Positions 26,600-38,309 of a stretch of DNA of 64,000 nucleotides are shown here, in pieces (positions within the stretch are counted from its first letter, which is position 1; each line of letters begins with the position of its first letter). Origin of the DNA: Reticulitermes lucifugus. Its lineage: Eukaryota; Arthropoda; Insecta; Blattodea; Rhinotermitidae. The notes under the pieces are model-generated. The model was not told the origin of the DNA. It ran no database searches and saw only the letters and a list, made by a program, of their open reading frames with translations. Where the stretch lies: assembly GCA_026260175.1 (NCBI GenBank), contig JAKCWW010000871.1:1-64000 (forward strand). Reading direction: 5' to 3'. The position numbers and the translations under genes were made by a program.

Positions 26600-26850
26600 A
26601 CTGAGCATCTCTTACAAGTTGCTCTATTCGTCCGTCCACCTCGCCTCTCTATGCATACAGCTACTCTAGAACAGCTAAACGCATCTAAATTTGATTTTTA
26701 GCGAGTTTTACGAAACATTGTCGAACCATTTCTTCTTTCATTTAAATCGGAGAATTTTAAAAATCTCTTCTCATGAAAAGCTACGTCCGTTTTTACGCGC
26801 ACTAGCGCACGGTTCGCCGTTTTGCGCACGCGCATTTCTTGCCACTCGTT
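26600..26850 (+). repeat. Possible diverged relative of family F
   Basis: CGTCCGTCC near 26630, an AAATCGGAGAATTTTAAAA segment and a CG-rich end with TGCGCACGCGCA at 26823-26834 recall the layout of family F (CCGTCCGC at the start, NRF-1-type motif late). Overall identity is too low for a firm call. Confidence 0.3.
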
Positions 26851-27717
26851 AGACTCCTAAATATCTCAGAAATATAAAATTGGACTTTGTACCGTATAAA
26901 GTCTGTGTGCAAAAAATGGAATTCTGGCGTTTCTGAGAATTTATATTTTCTCTGTATTCTAGAAAGAGTGCTGGAATCAAACGTAGTACGAAATTTTGCT
27001 CTCATTTTAAAGCTGTTTCTGGGATTTGTAAAGGAGTGAAGCTCTACAGACTTTAGCGTACATTTTCTCACATATACCTTTCTAGATTTGTTGGCATGTC
27101 TGAGTACCGTATTATGAAAGTGGGGGTTACGAATAGATCAGTTCAGGCGCCCAAAAGATTATCATTTCTTTATGCTCTAAATTCTTAAGATAAAACTTCA
27201 TAGCACTTCAGTAACGTTTGAAGGATAACGCTCATACTAATGAAGAAAATCGGTCTACATTATGAACGTGAGTCGACTGATGTAGAGTACGAAAATAATC
27301 ACTGTTCTTTGTGAGAACCATACAGAACACACATGTACACTGGGTGGAAAAAATTGGAGATATCCTTCATGTTACACCATATGGTATACATACTCACAAC
27401 GAAGCTTTAAATGTTTAAAACCGGCAAAGAAATTGGGCAGCGTACGTACAGACCTGTGTGCAATTCTGCGTGTCTCCAGCATACATACGCCACTTTCCAT
27501 CCCCCTTTAAGTAGAAGACACCCTTACATGAGCCTCCCCATCCCATGCGAAAAAGGCAGCCTTAGTTCGAATTAAACCACAATGGCAAAGTGTTACATTT
27601 TATTCTTTTAATGTAGTTTTCTATTAAGAGACAAATTTGGAGATTCATTTTTGACTGTGATAACACTTAGTACTGCCTAATACTTTACATGTTCGGTGCA
27701 GTTGTTTTATACTCGTA
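26851..27717. other. No recognisable feature
   Basis: Ordinary AT-rich sequence up to the palindromic element; no shared repeat seen. Confidence 0.45.
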
Positions 27718-28191
27718 TATGTAAGTTTTTATTACCAACTACTGCACAATACGTTTATACACACCTATATGTTTCGGCTGACTATTTTAGCCATGGCTGA
27801 GATAGTCAGCCGAAACATGTCATTCATTCATTCTGTAGTCTGTCTTACGACAGGTCCGTAGGCTCTTCCAAAGCGCGTTCTCCACAGGGTGCGATCTAGT
27901 GCTTCCTCTTTCAATTTCCAGTATCTTCGCTTTTCCTTAAGATCATCCAGTAGCTGCTTACGCCCTCTTCCTCGTCGTCCCGTCATTTATATCCATCCCT
28001 CTAACATTCCTTCAATCACGTGCTTTAGAAGGCAGTTTCTACGCAAGACGTGACCAATCCAGTTAGCCTTTCTTCTTTTTATTGTATGTAGGATATTCCT
28101 CTGTTCCTTGACTCTTATGTAGTACTTCTTCATTTCTCACACGATCGGTCCAAATGATCTCCATTCTTCTCCAGCACCACATTTCAAAACT

Positions 28192-29241
28192 TTACAGATC
28201 ATTCTGATCTACTTTCCGAAGTGTCCACGTTTCAGCATCATACAAAGCTATGATCCGAATGTAGTACTTTACTAGTTTTTTCCTTAACTTTAAATCCAAT
28301 TTGATGGTGAAAAGATTATTCTCCTTGTTGAATGCTGCTTTTGCCATGGCAATTCTGGATTTAATTTCACGTGTACACCTTGCATCATTTGTTATCATGC
28401 TACTCAAATAATTGAAATATTCCACATTCTCCAATTGTTTTTGATGTATCATAATTTTTATTGTGTATGTTTGCCTTGAGATTCTCATTACCTTAGTTTT
28501 TTCCATATTCATTTCCAATCCATAGCGTTTTCCAAATTCAATTAGTCTATCAATCATGCCCTGTAGCGCCGTTTCGTCCTTAGCCAGTAACACAAGGTCG
28601 TCTGCATATTTCACAGTGCGAATTACTTGTTCTCCTATTTTGAAGTCTCCAAACCCTACAAGAGCTTCCTTGGTAAGGTACTCGCTGTATAAGTTGAACA
28701 GCATCGGCGACAAACAGCAACCTTGTCTATCTCTTCTGCCAATCTTCACACTTCTCTTCTCCTCTTGGTCCAGTCGTAATTTAACACACTCTTCCATGTA
28801 CAATTTACTGTACAATTCTCTTTCGCGCAAGTCTATCCCAATTCCCTTAGGATCTGCATTAATTTGGTCCAATTGACATGGTCAAATGCCTTCTGCCAGT
28901 CTATGAAACAAGCACACAATTCCTCATCTATGTCCAAGGTTCGTTCTGATATTATTCTCAGCATTCCAATTGCATCCCTGTTCCTTTTCCTCTTCTAAAT
29001 CCAAACTGATCTTCTCCAAGCACATCCTCAGTATTCTTTCAATCCTTCTTCCAAGTATCCTCGTCACTATCTTTGCTGTATGTGCAATGAGGCTGATTTT
29101 GCGTAGGTCGCTGCATTTTGTAACTTTGGGCTTCCTCTTTAATGCAATAATTGTAACTGCAATGAAATCTCTGGGCCACTCTCCAGTTACATATATGCTG
29201 TTGATCAGCTTTGTCGGTAGTTTGAGACCATCTTCTCCCAA
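28192..29241 (-). pseudogene. LINE reverse transcriptase remnant
   Basis: This is the catalytic part of the LINE above. The frame 29241-28924 holds the N-terminal reverse transcriptase blocks (RDFIAVTIIALKRKP, then DLRKISLIAHTAKI). A separate frame near 28917-28880 reads ACFIDWQKAFDHVNW, the first catalytic-aspartate motif. The 226-residue frame 28872-28192 has RQGCCLSPMLFNLYSEY at residues 49-65 and an intact YADD at residues 89-92 (28608-28597), then the thumb and ETWTLRK near its end. The shift between FIDWQKAFDHVNW and the YADD frame is one small indel near 28850. The start listed for the long frame is not a real start; the domain was once continuous. Confidence 0.85.
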
Positions 29242-29294
29242 AAATTTGAGTACATCCTCAGGTACATATTCATCTCATGTAACCTTCTTATCCC

Positions 29295-29944
29295 TCACCT
29301 CCTTGATAGCTTTTCCCACTTTACTTTAAAAAGTATAAGGCCTTTCTCGTCTTCATCTACTTCAGCTCCAGTTTCGACTTCTAGGTGTTCTTGTCGCTTA
29401 GCTCGATCGTAGAGCTCTGTAATATAACTCTCCCAAATTTGCACTAGTCGTCTCTGATCTATTATTATATTCCCTTGAGAGTCTTCGATGTCAATGTTTT
29501 GAATCCCATGAGTATCTTTCCAGCCTAGTTTCTTTTTCTTTATGCACATTAGATCATAACGTCCTGTTCTTTGAAATTCTATGATCTCGTCGCATGTGCT
29601 CTCAAGATATTCCTTCTTGGCGTTGTACGTGGCTCTTTTCAATTCGTTCCTCAGTTTTCTGCAGTTCTTCCTTCCATTTCGTTGTTGATAGTCTTCCATT
29701 TCCTTCGTTCATCCATTTAACTGATCATCTCCTGTGTAATCCATGGTTTTCTTGCTTTCCTCTCGACTTTTCCAACCAAATCTCTCATAGTTCCATTGTT
29801 CCACTGCAATTCCACATTCCCACTTTCACATTTGATTATACCAAGTTTTTCTTCTAGACTATCGTGTACTCCCTCTCGTTGAGCATATAACGTCTCCAAA
29901 TCCCATCTTGGTTTTCGCTTTTGGAACCTTACGATTTTCTTCAA
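29295..29944 (-). pseudogene. LINE linker between endonuclease and reverse transcriptase, remnant
   Basis: Two frames (29944-29717 and 29699-29295) are rich in Lys, Arg and Glu, with blocks RKPRWDLETLYAQRE, RKPWITQEMI and KRATYNAKKEYLES. The arrangement (tryptophan-bearing basic linker, then a helix-rich stretch before the reverse transcriptase) matches endonuclease-type LINEs. A stop separates the two frames. No separate function is implied. Confidence 0.7.
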
Positions 29945-30042
29945 TCTGGTGCAGATCTTTTCAACCAGTAAATTGTGGTCAGACGAAACATGTAGGAGTG
30001 TATAAACTTATTGTGCAGTAGTTTGTAATAAAAACTTACATA

Positions 30043-30792
30043 AACACTGTTGCTTTTTTCCATATTCTGGAAACAGCACTGACATCATCATCAATTTTAA
30101 ATCTGTTTCTAAGGTATGGGGAAATCTAGGACGATAGTGCGTATGTTTTGCAAAATGTAGGAAGACACGTTTAAAGTACGCGTGTTAATCAGCGTCTTTC
30201 TTCTAATCATTAGAGCATTCGTGAATTGATAATCTAGAAGGAATAACAAAGCGAAAGCTCCAGGACTCTTACGCTATGCTTTTTTCATTCCCACAAGTTA
30301 GGAAAGTAACTAGGAAACACTTCAAAGAGCTGTGTACAAAGGGAAGCGTAATGACGTAGTCATGCCAGTGTAAGCCTTACACCTGATAATAGAAATTCAG
30401 GTTCAGATCCTCTGTTTTCTGTCCGCATGTTTCACCCCAGAAACTGTAACTATATTCGGATGTGGTCTGGTATTGTTTTCTGCATTAAAGTTGTCAAGAA
30501 TTTTTTTTTGCGTGTATCTTTCAGATATAACGCTTTCGTTGTACGAAGTTAAGTTTAATTTTTTCAAATTAAAAATCAATTTATCCGGCAGAGAACAGTT
30601 TAATCATATGAAATAGAAACGTCATTAGTCTATCCAAATTAAATTCGAAACATTTTCCGTTATGCTGAGTGTTTAATCAAGTAAAATGGAATTAATTTTT
30701 ATAGCAATGAGTAGGGTGAAAATGTGTTCCAGTATGCAATACTTGAATCCATAGATTTTTAGTATTTTGTGTCTGGGTTCTGGCAATGTGTA
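30043..30792. other. Mostly featureless; one weak tRNA-like pair of boxes
   Basis: An A-box-like TGACGTAGTCATGCC (30352-30366) and a B-box-like AGGTTCAGATCC (30399-30410) lie at about tRNA/SINE spacing. This may be a decayed SINE head, but no body or second copy supports it. Confidence 0.25.
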
Positions 30793-30848
30793 GGTATGTA
30801 TGCTGACACGCTATTTCGGTGGAACATGCTGCCTCTATCTTCAGAGTT
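30793..30848 (-). ncRNA. Hammerhead-like relic, second subtype
   Basis: The minus strand reads CTCTGAAGATAGAGGCAGCA, then TGTTCCACCGAAATAGC, matching the ordered blocks of 22651-22697. The GAAAC box is GAAAT and no good cleavage triplet follows, so it is probably inactive. Confidence 0.35.
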
Positions 30849-31770
30849 GAAGCAATGTGGTCTAATTAAACCTTTATAAAGGATTTTATCACAGGCAACA
30901 ACCCCAATAATAAAAACTTACAAAATTTTAAGTATTTTTACAAATATAGTGTTAATTAATTTGGTTTTTAAATTACGCTTGGAGAGCTGCAAAAAAGAAA
31001 ATATGTGGTCTCTTTTAACAGGTCCATAGAAAGTAAGGAAAGGAATCTAAAACATTGCTGTTGTTTAAGAGAATGAAGGAGAAAAGGAAATGAGGCCGTG
31101 ATAGTTAGACTTAACTCAACCGGCTGAAAGTATGGAAATTTTATGCAGATTTGTTATGTTTTGAGAAGGTGCTGCGCTCATAAGTCGCTTGTCTGAAGCT
31201 TGACATAAAAATGCACAAAATCCTTTGCTTTTATTCATAAATATGTACATCAAGAGCGATCTAAGGCAAATGAGAGATAACAAATAACTCTGTATAGATA
31301 AAAGGCACGAACGTAGCTGTACATTCGGGTCTGCCTCTAATCCATTTTCATCATGCAAGGAAATAGTGGATATATTTTATCATTATCCGAGTAACCATAG
31401 CTAGTTTAATTCTGTACTTGCAGCTCTCCTTTTGTAGAAGTTTTGTTTACTTTTGTAACTTATGCATTTTAACTACAGCGATGCAGATGTGGTAATAGGT
31501 ACTACGTTTTCTTTGCATGTGGTTTAAAACACGAATGCGTATTATACATTGTTTGTTTTTACTCGAAAATTTCATATCTGACTTGACAATTGAATTTTAA
31601 ACTTAAGAATACTGCAGAGCGTTCATTACACATCTCAAGAAGGTCAATAATCTGGTAAATCTCTTCCAGTCTTTAGTATTCTGTTCTACAGCACATGATT
31701 GGTAGACTAGTTGAAGCTGGAAGACGAAAAGAATGAAAACGAATGTGCAAACCTCTGAGGTAATAATGAC
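30849..31770. other. No recognisable feature
   Basis: AT-rich sequence; short frames without any domain signature. Confidence 0.45.
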
Positions 31771-32012
31771 CGAAGGAAGATTAACTGGATTGGTCACCTC
31801 TTGCGTAGCAACTGCCTTCTAAAACACGTTATTGAAGGAAAGATAGACGTGATGAGAACACGAGGAAGAAAACTTAAGCAGATACTCGATGACCTCGAGG
31901 AATGAGAAAATACTGGAATTTGAAAGAAGAAGCCCTAGACCACTGTCTGGAGAACTCGCTTTGGAAGAGTTTATGGACCTGCCGCAAGACAGGATACGCA
32001 ATGAATGAAATG
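31771..32012 (+). mobile_element. RTE/BovB-like LINE fragment, copy 3 (3' end only)
   Basis: About 240 bp collinear with the last part of copies 1 and 2: TGGATTGGTCACCTC, TTGCGTAGCAACTGCC, AAACACGTTATTGAAGG, GAACTCGCTTTGGAAG and GCCGCAAGACAGGATA. It ends in the same GAATGAA-type tail (AATGAATGAAATG). It corresponds to the C-terminal tail of the protein plus the 3' end. Severe 5' truncation is usual for LINEs. Confidence 0.85.
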
Positions 32013-35000
32013 CGTTTCCTCAGCAGAAGGCGTGGTTGTGTCCTGATTATCTGTACGGATATTTGCTGTCTCCAGTAAGAGATTTTTACGTGAAGTATAT
32101 TAATATAAAAGGATAAGTCACTCCATGAGGCGTCTTCAGAAGTAAATCGTCACCCAGCTGCTCTAGAAATTCTCTGTTATTTCTGGCTCCACGTTTATGT
32201 AAGGTGTTAAGATCCCATCAGCTGTCTGCGTTTTGATCCTTTCAAGTTAGAGGACCCTGTATAATATTCCGTAGCATGCTGCTCCTTTACGGTTAGGAGT
32301 TGTTAAACTGCCACGTCCCCCTCCACTTCATCAATCTGGAGGACAAATATTTAACGACACTGCATACCTGTTTATTTAGTACATTCGCAGCTACTCTCGA
32401 TTTTAAACATACGCCTTTTCGTTTCGTGCATTAATGGTATATAATCATCATGGCTGAAATGGCTTAGATCACTGTTGTATAGTAAAAGTTTTATTGTTCG
32501 AACGCGATAATTAATACGAAAATAGTTTTGTCAAACTTTTAACTCTAATTTCTTTATTTATTGTGCGTCTGCAGTAGCCTGCTTAACAACTTAATGGCGT
32601 AAGGATTTATTTTTCACGATGTTATTTTTTAAAGTGAGAAGTACGTCCTCTTGTAATCCCTACGTGTATTATCCTGATACAATGATTGGGCAGATTAAAA
32701 GTTTTGCGAAGTGTATCTTAACTCTGCGTTTCTTTCCATTAGACGCACGCTTTATCTAGAATGTAATTTTGAGATTAAAGTAGGATATTTTTAAACAACG
32801 GACAGTACACTAATATATAGGCTGCACGCAATCTGTTATGAGTCTTCCATAAAGCACGTGCTTTAAAATTAAATTAAATTGCCAAGCTTTAACAGATAAT
32901 TTAAAACACATTTTAGGCCCAGAAGTACCTGAAATCTTTTGCCTTTCTTCAAATATTTACCGAAGAAATTAATGGGTACACAAAGGGGAAACTGAGTTAA
33001 TATTCCACCTAATTTGTATAATGGAAACAGGTCTAAAAGCTGAATAGTTGATTTATGAAGTTTGAGACGCTGTGTTTCTAGAACAGCGAAAGGAGTCTTG
33101 CAGGTTGATATTAGGGTTATGCTTAGAGCGGAAGAATTTTGTGCATCAGTCTGTCTTCAGAAACATTCCACTAGAATACATGTGCATTTGATATTCTGAA
33201 AAAGCTGTTTTATAATATAAATTTTACTGGTATACTTCGAAAAGAACATACGAGTATTGTAGAGGAGTTACAGGAAGTTGTTTACAGAACACATGCTATT
33301 TGAAATATATCCTTATTCCATTGGCTTGCATTCTTTCCCCTTTTCCTTTGGATGTGACTTGGAATCAATTTGTATAGTTGCATAAAAATCGACTCCGTTA
33401 AGATTAAAAGGAGCTGTGACTTAGGTAAAACCCTTGAGGAGATAAAGTTCTTGTTTTTCAAGAAGTCCTTTACCGGCGTTTGTTTATACAGATGCAAGAG
33501 AGAGTCCACTCTCCCCTCTTACTTCTCCTGACGCGCACTACAATGGCCTAGGCTAAAAGAAATAAGACTGTAGTATTTTACCTGCAATGCAGTGTTTTGA
33601 TATCAAAAAGGAATAGTAATATATGAGGAAAGCATTAAAGGTGAGGTAATCTCTTTGTATTGAGGCAAAAACAGAAAGAGTTTAAGAGAAAGCAGGCACT
33701 GACTATTATAAGAGTATTCAGATCAGGATAACAATGCTTGAAAGAAGCTTTCGCAGCACTCATTTTAAAGCAATTTACGAAATGGTGATGTAGAATAATA
33801 TGTATATGCCCTATGTTTTTGCACTTGACAAAAAAATTTCGTAATCTAAGCTCTATATGCATAATATGACGCTAAATGACAATTCTTATTAGGAGAACGT
33901 GAGTTGTGTAATACTACATTCGACGTGGAAGAAATTTTAAAGACCAAATAAAGGAACAGGGTCCGTGCTGTATAATATTAGCCTGCACTGGAACTGGAGG
34001 AAAGGGCACTGCAAATGTTATTTAAATTTTAAATTTCAGCGTACTTTAGGCGCCCTCGCAACTAAATTTGTAAACGTGAGTCTAATTATTTTTCGATATG
34101 TGTGTCTGTGTTGTAGTCTATCCGCTAAAATCCCTCGACATTTGGCAAACAGAATTTTATGACTTTTGACACTGGAGAGTTTACCTAACATGTTATTGCC
34201 TATCAACGTTAGTTAAATTCGGAAAATAATTACGGGCCACTGACATAAATTCGTTGTCTATATTGAGCGTAACTCCGTAAATGTAGAAGGGGAATGAAAC
34301 ATACTTGGAGCAAATTTTGTAGAAAATATCATTACACGCATTCTGTAAACAAAAATTTGCATTCGTAAATTTAAAATGTAAAGAAATAACATAGACGTCA
34401 GAGCAGAGATATTCCGCTATGCCTATATTTCCTTTCCTGACAGTTTGTTTCTAAACTGTTTCTTTTATCGCTGACTGGCACGACTACACTTGTCAGTTAT
34501 GTCCCTTAGAATCTCTTACTTAACTTTAGGCCAGTATTTACTAGCTTGACGACATTGCGTGCTTGCCATCGCAGTAATTTTTCTGTGCTGTAGGCATTTG
34601 GTATAATTATCCTACAAGTGCACGGAATTATTTATGCCAAGACGGGTGAGGTTCGCCGTGGTTAATCCATTTTGGCTTATTTTATTCCACGTTTCCCTCC
34701 TTACCAATATCAGTATCAATGTCCATAATATCATAACACCTTCTTTAAATTACTTCCAGATCAATTGCAACTTGGTCCCGGTTGAGTAGATAGAACTTAT
34801 GCTGATAAAATCAGATTTGAGCTACAGATCATAGCCCGGAAGCCAAATCTGCAGGTATTTTTCTTTAATTTTCTCAGTTTCTCAGTGAACGTTTTTGAAC
34901 GGAAGGTGCCCGCTTTCTAACACGTCCTTCCGAATTTATAACAAAAAATGTTTCTTGCTTTTGATTACATAAACACTGTTACTTGGAAAGTACAGATAAA

Positions 35001-35937
35001 CATCCTAAGAACAGACCCAGCTACTTCAGCTGGACGAATGTTTTGAGCGGAATGCAGACTCTGGTCCTTACTATAATATTTGCACTGTCAGAGAATTGTG
35101 TGAATTACGTATTCGTTGCTTTGCATATTAAATCCCAGTGTCTCTCGAGACACACTGTCATTGTATTGGGAGACATGTCAACAGGTGCTGGTCGATGATA
35201 TTACAAATATCTGGGTACATAGATCTTTATTAAAAAGGTTTAGGTGTAAAAATCGATGCAGAAATTAGAAAGCCGTACCCTGTTTTATTTAAAGATAAAT
35301 GCATTTTTAAATCTTGAATTTTTTTCTCTAAAACGAGAATTCAAGTGAGTTTTGGAACAAGCGTTTCTTTTTCTGTACATCAGGATTTCACGCTGCATAT
35401 GAGAACGTATTTTGGCACTTGTCACTCGCCTTTAATATGGTTGATATATTGTTTATTTAACAACACAGTTTTACCATAAGCAGTTTGACAATAAAATTGA
35501 AGGAAACTGAAAGATGTTACAGAGTACAGACGAAGAGTAGCTAGGTCGAACATAGAATTCAAGTACACTGAATCACTTAGTCTCAGATTTTCAGAAGATA
35601 TAACTGTGATTGTGGTCACCCTGTGGTGTCTGCGACAGCTAGGGAGAGACTGAGAGTAATGGCAGCAATAGCAGTAAATGAAGGACGCGTGGGTTCGGTA
35701 TGGAGAAATTCGATCCTAAAACGATGAAAGATGTGAAAGTTAAAGAAATATATGCAGTTAAACATGTACACCCAACCCTTGTTTTACGCCCGTTTGTTTT
35801 ACGCCTTTTTTTAACGCACCTTGCCGATTTACATCACTTGGTAATTTGTCCTCTCTCATTTTCGCTCTAACGCCTTTTGGCTGTTACATAAAATTCTTTG
35901 ACAAAGATGTAACATGCGGAACATCACTCAAACGTAC
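32013..35937. other. No recognisable gene
   Basis: About 3.9 kb of AT-rich sequence with only short unsupported frames on both strands and no repeat shared with the rest of the window. Confidence 0.45.
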
Positions 35938-36087
35938 TAGAACATTTTCCATCGTCACTGAGTATAAAAAGTTCAACACAAAGTTTCCAGAGCACACTGC
36001 TTTCGTCTGCAGGTTCGCCTGAAGACGAAAGCAGTTGGTTTTCGAAACTGTCTATGTTTTATATTCAGTGACGATCAAAATGTTCTA
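35938..36087. mobile_element. 150-bp palindromic element with decayed hammerhead-like arms
   Basis: The left arm starts TAGAACATTTT..ATCGTCACTGA and the right arm ends TCAGTGACGAT..AAAATGTTCTA, its reverse complement. The inner arms pair as CTGCTTTCGTCT with AGACGAAAGCAG, and the centre is CAGG-TTCG-CCTG at 36010-36021. The right arm reads CTGAAGA (36019-36025), a helix II of CGAAA..TTTTC type, then GAAACTGTC, i.e. hammerhead order with a GTC triplet, but stem I does not pair. The left-arm partner has CTGCAGA and is more decayed. Confidence 0.7.
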
Positions 36088-38309
36088 ATACCTATCAGTG
36101 ATGTTACGCCCTTTGGCTGGCTGTGCACTTGGACTCTGAAACAATAACACACCCAATCGAAGAACAAAAGAAACTGACAGGAAAATGAATAATCGCAGCA
36201 ATAATTTTCAGGATAATAATATGTATAATCTGTGGGTAACGACGTGATTGTATACATACTAAAAAGCCTGTGAGAGTAAATTTGATAATCAGTAACAGAA
36301 AATTTGTGGCAGCGACATAATGGAAAATCTACCATGTGTGACAAGTTTAATATCTACGAACTAGGCTGAAACAGAAAACTGAGACGATAATGAATAACAC
36401 GAAAAAGCTATCCTGACCTTCATCACACCTATATTAAATTGGCAGAACCGAAATCCTAACTTAACCGCAAAAAAATCTGAAATATGGTAATAAAGATAAT
36501 AAAGTGACTGAGTTAAAATTGAACATTGTCATCCGTGACAGCGACGATATGAAATATGTACCATCCGTGACAAGTGTACGCAAGGTGTTTACAATTTATT
36601 TTCAATTTATACCGGCTAAATATTAATATTACTTGTTTATTTATATATTAATATCAGTAACACGATAATAAAATACATATACATATATGACGTTGAAGGA
36701 GTAAAAGAAGTTAAATATGAAACAGATATAAGGCTTCGGGAAATTTTGATGAGAGGAGAGACATCAACAGGACTTCGGACAGCATTAGAGAGAGAAGAAA
36801 TTTTCAGCCAAAGTAGTTTGTTCGTAGGCTTCTGAACATTTAATCTCCTTTACATGCAGCCCTCAGGGTTTCATCTTACCTCTTTTAGATTACGTTACGT
36901 TACTCCGAAGACCAGCTCCAAATGTGAAGGGTCACCCCCCTTCAGGTTGCCCGCGATTTTTTACTTAATATTTTCGCAGGGGCTGTAGATTCATATAGGC
37001 CTTCTCCTTCATCCGCAAGATGACGAAGAGCCATGTCATGGTGAATAGTGATTGAGGGCTGACTGTCGCTTGGCTGGTAAATTATTCCCGCCTTTCCCGG
37101 AATTCTAAACTTTATTACTGTGTTCATAAAGGCTCCTCACTGTACTTTATCCATCTGAATCCATTCACATTCTTAGACATTTCTTTCGTAATATTTAAAT
37201 ACTCTTTTCCCATCTATGTCTAAGTTTCTCAAAATAGTTTTATGATCACAATAATATGTGCATTTCCCATCTTCGCATCTCCATTACGCACTTCCTTGAG
37301 TTCATCTCTCTAATAATACAAGATGAAAAGTAAATCATATTTTTCTCCATGGTTCTTGTACCGGGGCAGTACGCCAAGAAAGGCACACTCACTTCACCTA
37401 GGCGCATCGATTGTAGCTGCTGTACAGGAAAAAGGAACACTGTTCGCTATTTGTCACACCGGATATGTGCCCGTGTGACGGCTGGGTGACCTAATGCTGG
37501 AGTATTAGTGTACTAAGAGCCAGGGTTGCTGGCATATTGACCTACGAAAGCGCAGAAGTGATTATTTGCTTCTGCCACCGACTGTACTACAGCCGGTCCT
37601 CTTTACGTTACTCGACACAAGTAATCCCTGCATTGTTTCCGGTGCCCTTTGTCCTCTACAATTCTGAATATTTCTATTTTTAATGAGACGCTAGTCGCAA
37701 ACCAGTGCGACCTACGTGGGACACCGAGAAGGTCGATACTCCCTATTAAAATTTATATAACAGAAACCTTCGGCAAGCAAGCTGTAATCCACTAATGCAG
37801 GAAAGTTCAGTTGAATGTGTAACCTGGTAGTGCCGAAGGCCTAATTTCTCATCATCAAAAGATGTACGAGGAGTACAGAGCACCCCATTCTGTTTTGCAC
37901 GCCGACAGTGCTGTAAATGTTACTATATCCCTCACCCTTTTGACAAGTGCCTCCCTTTAATACGTTGGCTTTTGTGTTCCTGTACCACTTTTTACCGCGA
38001 GCTGCATGGTGGCGCAACGGTGGAGTATTTGTCAAAAACAAAAGCCACCCCCCATTCTTCTCATTTCTGAAATTGCCTCGTCAAATTTCCGTAAACCTCT
38101 CTTGTACCTAAGTTTGCGAAACAAACATACGAATCTTACCCGAGGCTTCTGCTCTGTTAACCAGAAATCCGTGGCATTTTAATTTATACAACCCTTACAT
38201 ATGCTAGTTTATACTTTTGGATTAAATGTTAAATATTATTCGGCGAAGAGCGCTCCTAGGATTGGGATGACTGTAACGCGGAATTAAATCGGTAGGAGGT
38301 ACCGGAAAA
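36088..38309. other. No recognisable feature
   Basis: AT-rich sequence with short frames only. No member of the window's repeat families was found here. Confidence 0.45.

Larger units (their letters stand above)
27821..29977 (-). mobile_element. RTE/BovB-like LINE, copy 2 (5'-truncated, 2.16 kb)
   Basis: Minus-strand non-LTR retrotransposon. In order on that strand are the end of the endonuclease domain (SDHNLLV near 29980-29960), a lysine-rich linker, the reverse transcriptase, and the C-terminal tail ending near 27850. The very 3' end has repeated GAAT/TGAA units (minus strand GAATGAATGAATGA) instead of poly-A, as RTE elements usually do. The flanks are 16-bp direct repeats, GTCAGCCGAAACATGT at 27805-27820 and GTCAGACGAAACATGT at 29978-29993, one mismatch apart, matching a target-site duplication. 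Several frame breaks make it inactive. The endonuclease is almost wholly missing. Confidence 0.9.
27718..30042. mobile_element. 152-bp palindromic (fold-back) element split by a LINE
   Basis: The outer arms 27718-27793 and 27794-27820 plus 29994-30042 are reverse complements of each other, 76 nt each once the LINE is set aside. The palindrome centre is AGCCATGGCT at 27789-27798. Each arm carries the 3' half of a hammerhead-type motif (CAGCCGAAACAT then TAGG), and helix II can form as GGCTGA/TCAGCC in the right arm. The CTGANGA half is absent in both arms, having been replaced by the palindrome centre. The element is related in design to those at 35938 and 42995. Confidence 0.75.

Noticed and set aside
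27318-27540. CACTGGGTGGAAAAAATT... start as a transposon end
   Set aside because: No matching inverted end or second copy was found in the window.
28556-29329. Plus-strand frames of 106 and 119 codons
   Set aside because: They are antisense shadows of the minus-strand LINE reverse transcriptase.
35940-36090. Bacterial-style terminator at the strong hairpin
   Set aside because: The context is eukaryotic repeat DNA; the hairpin is explained by the palindromic element.
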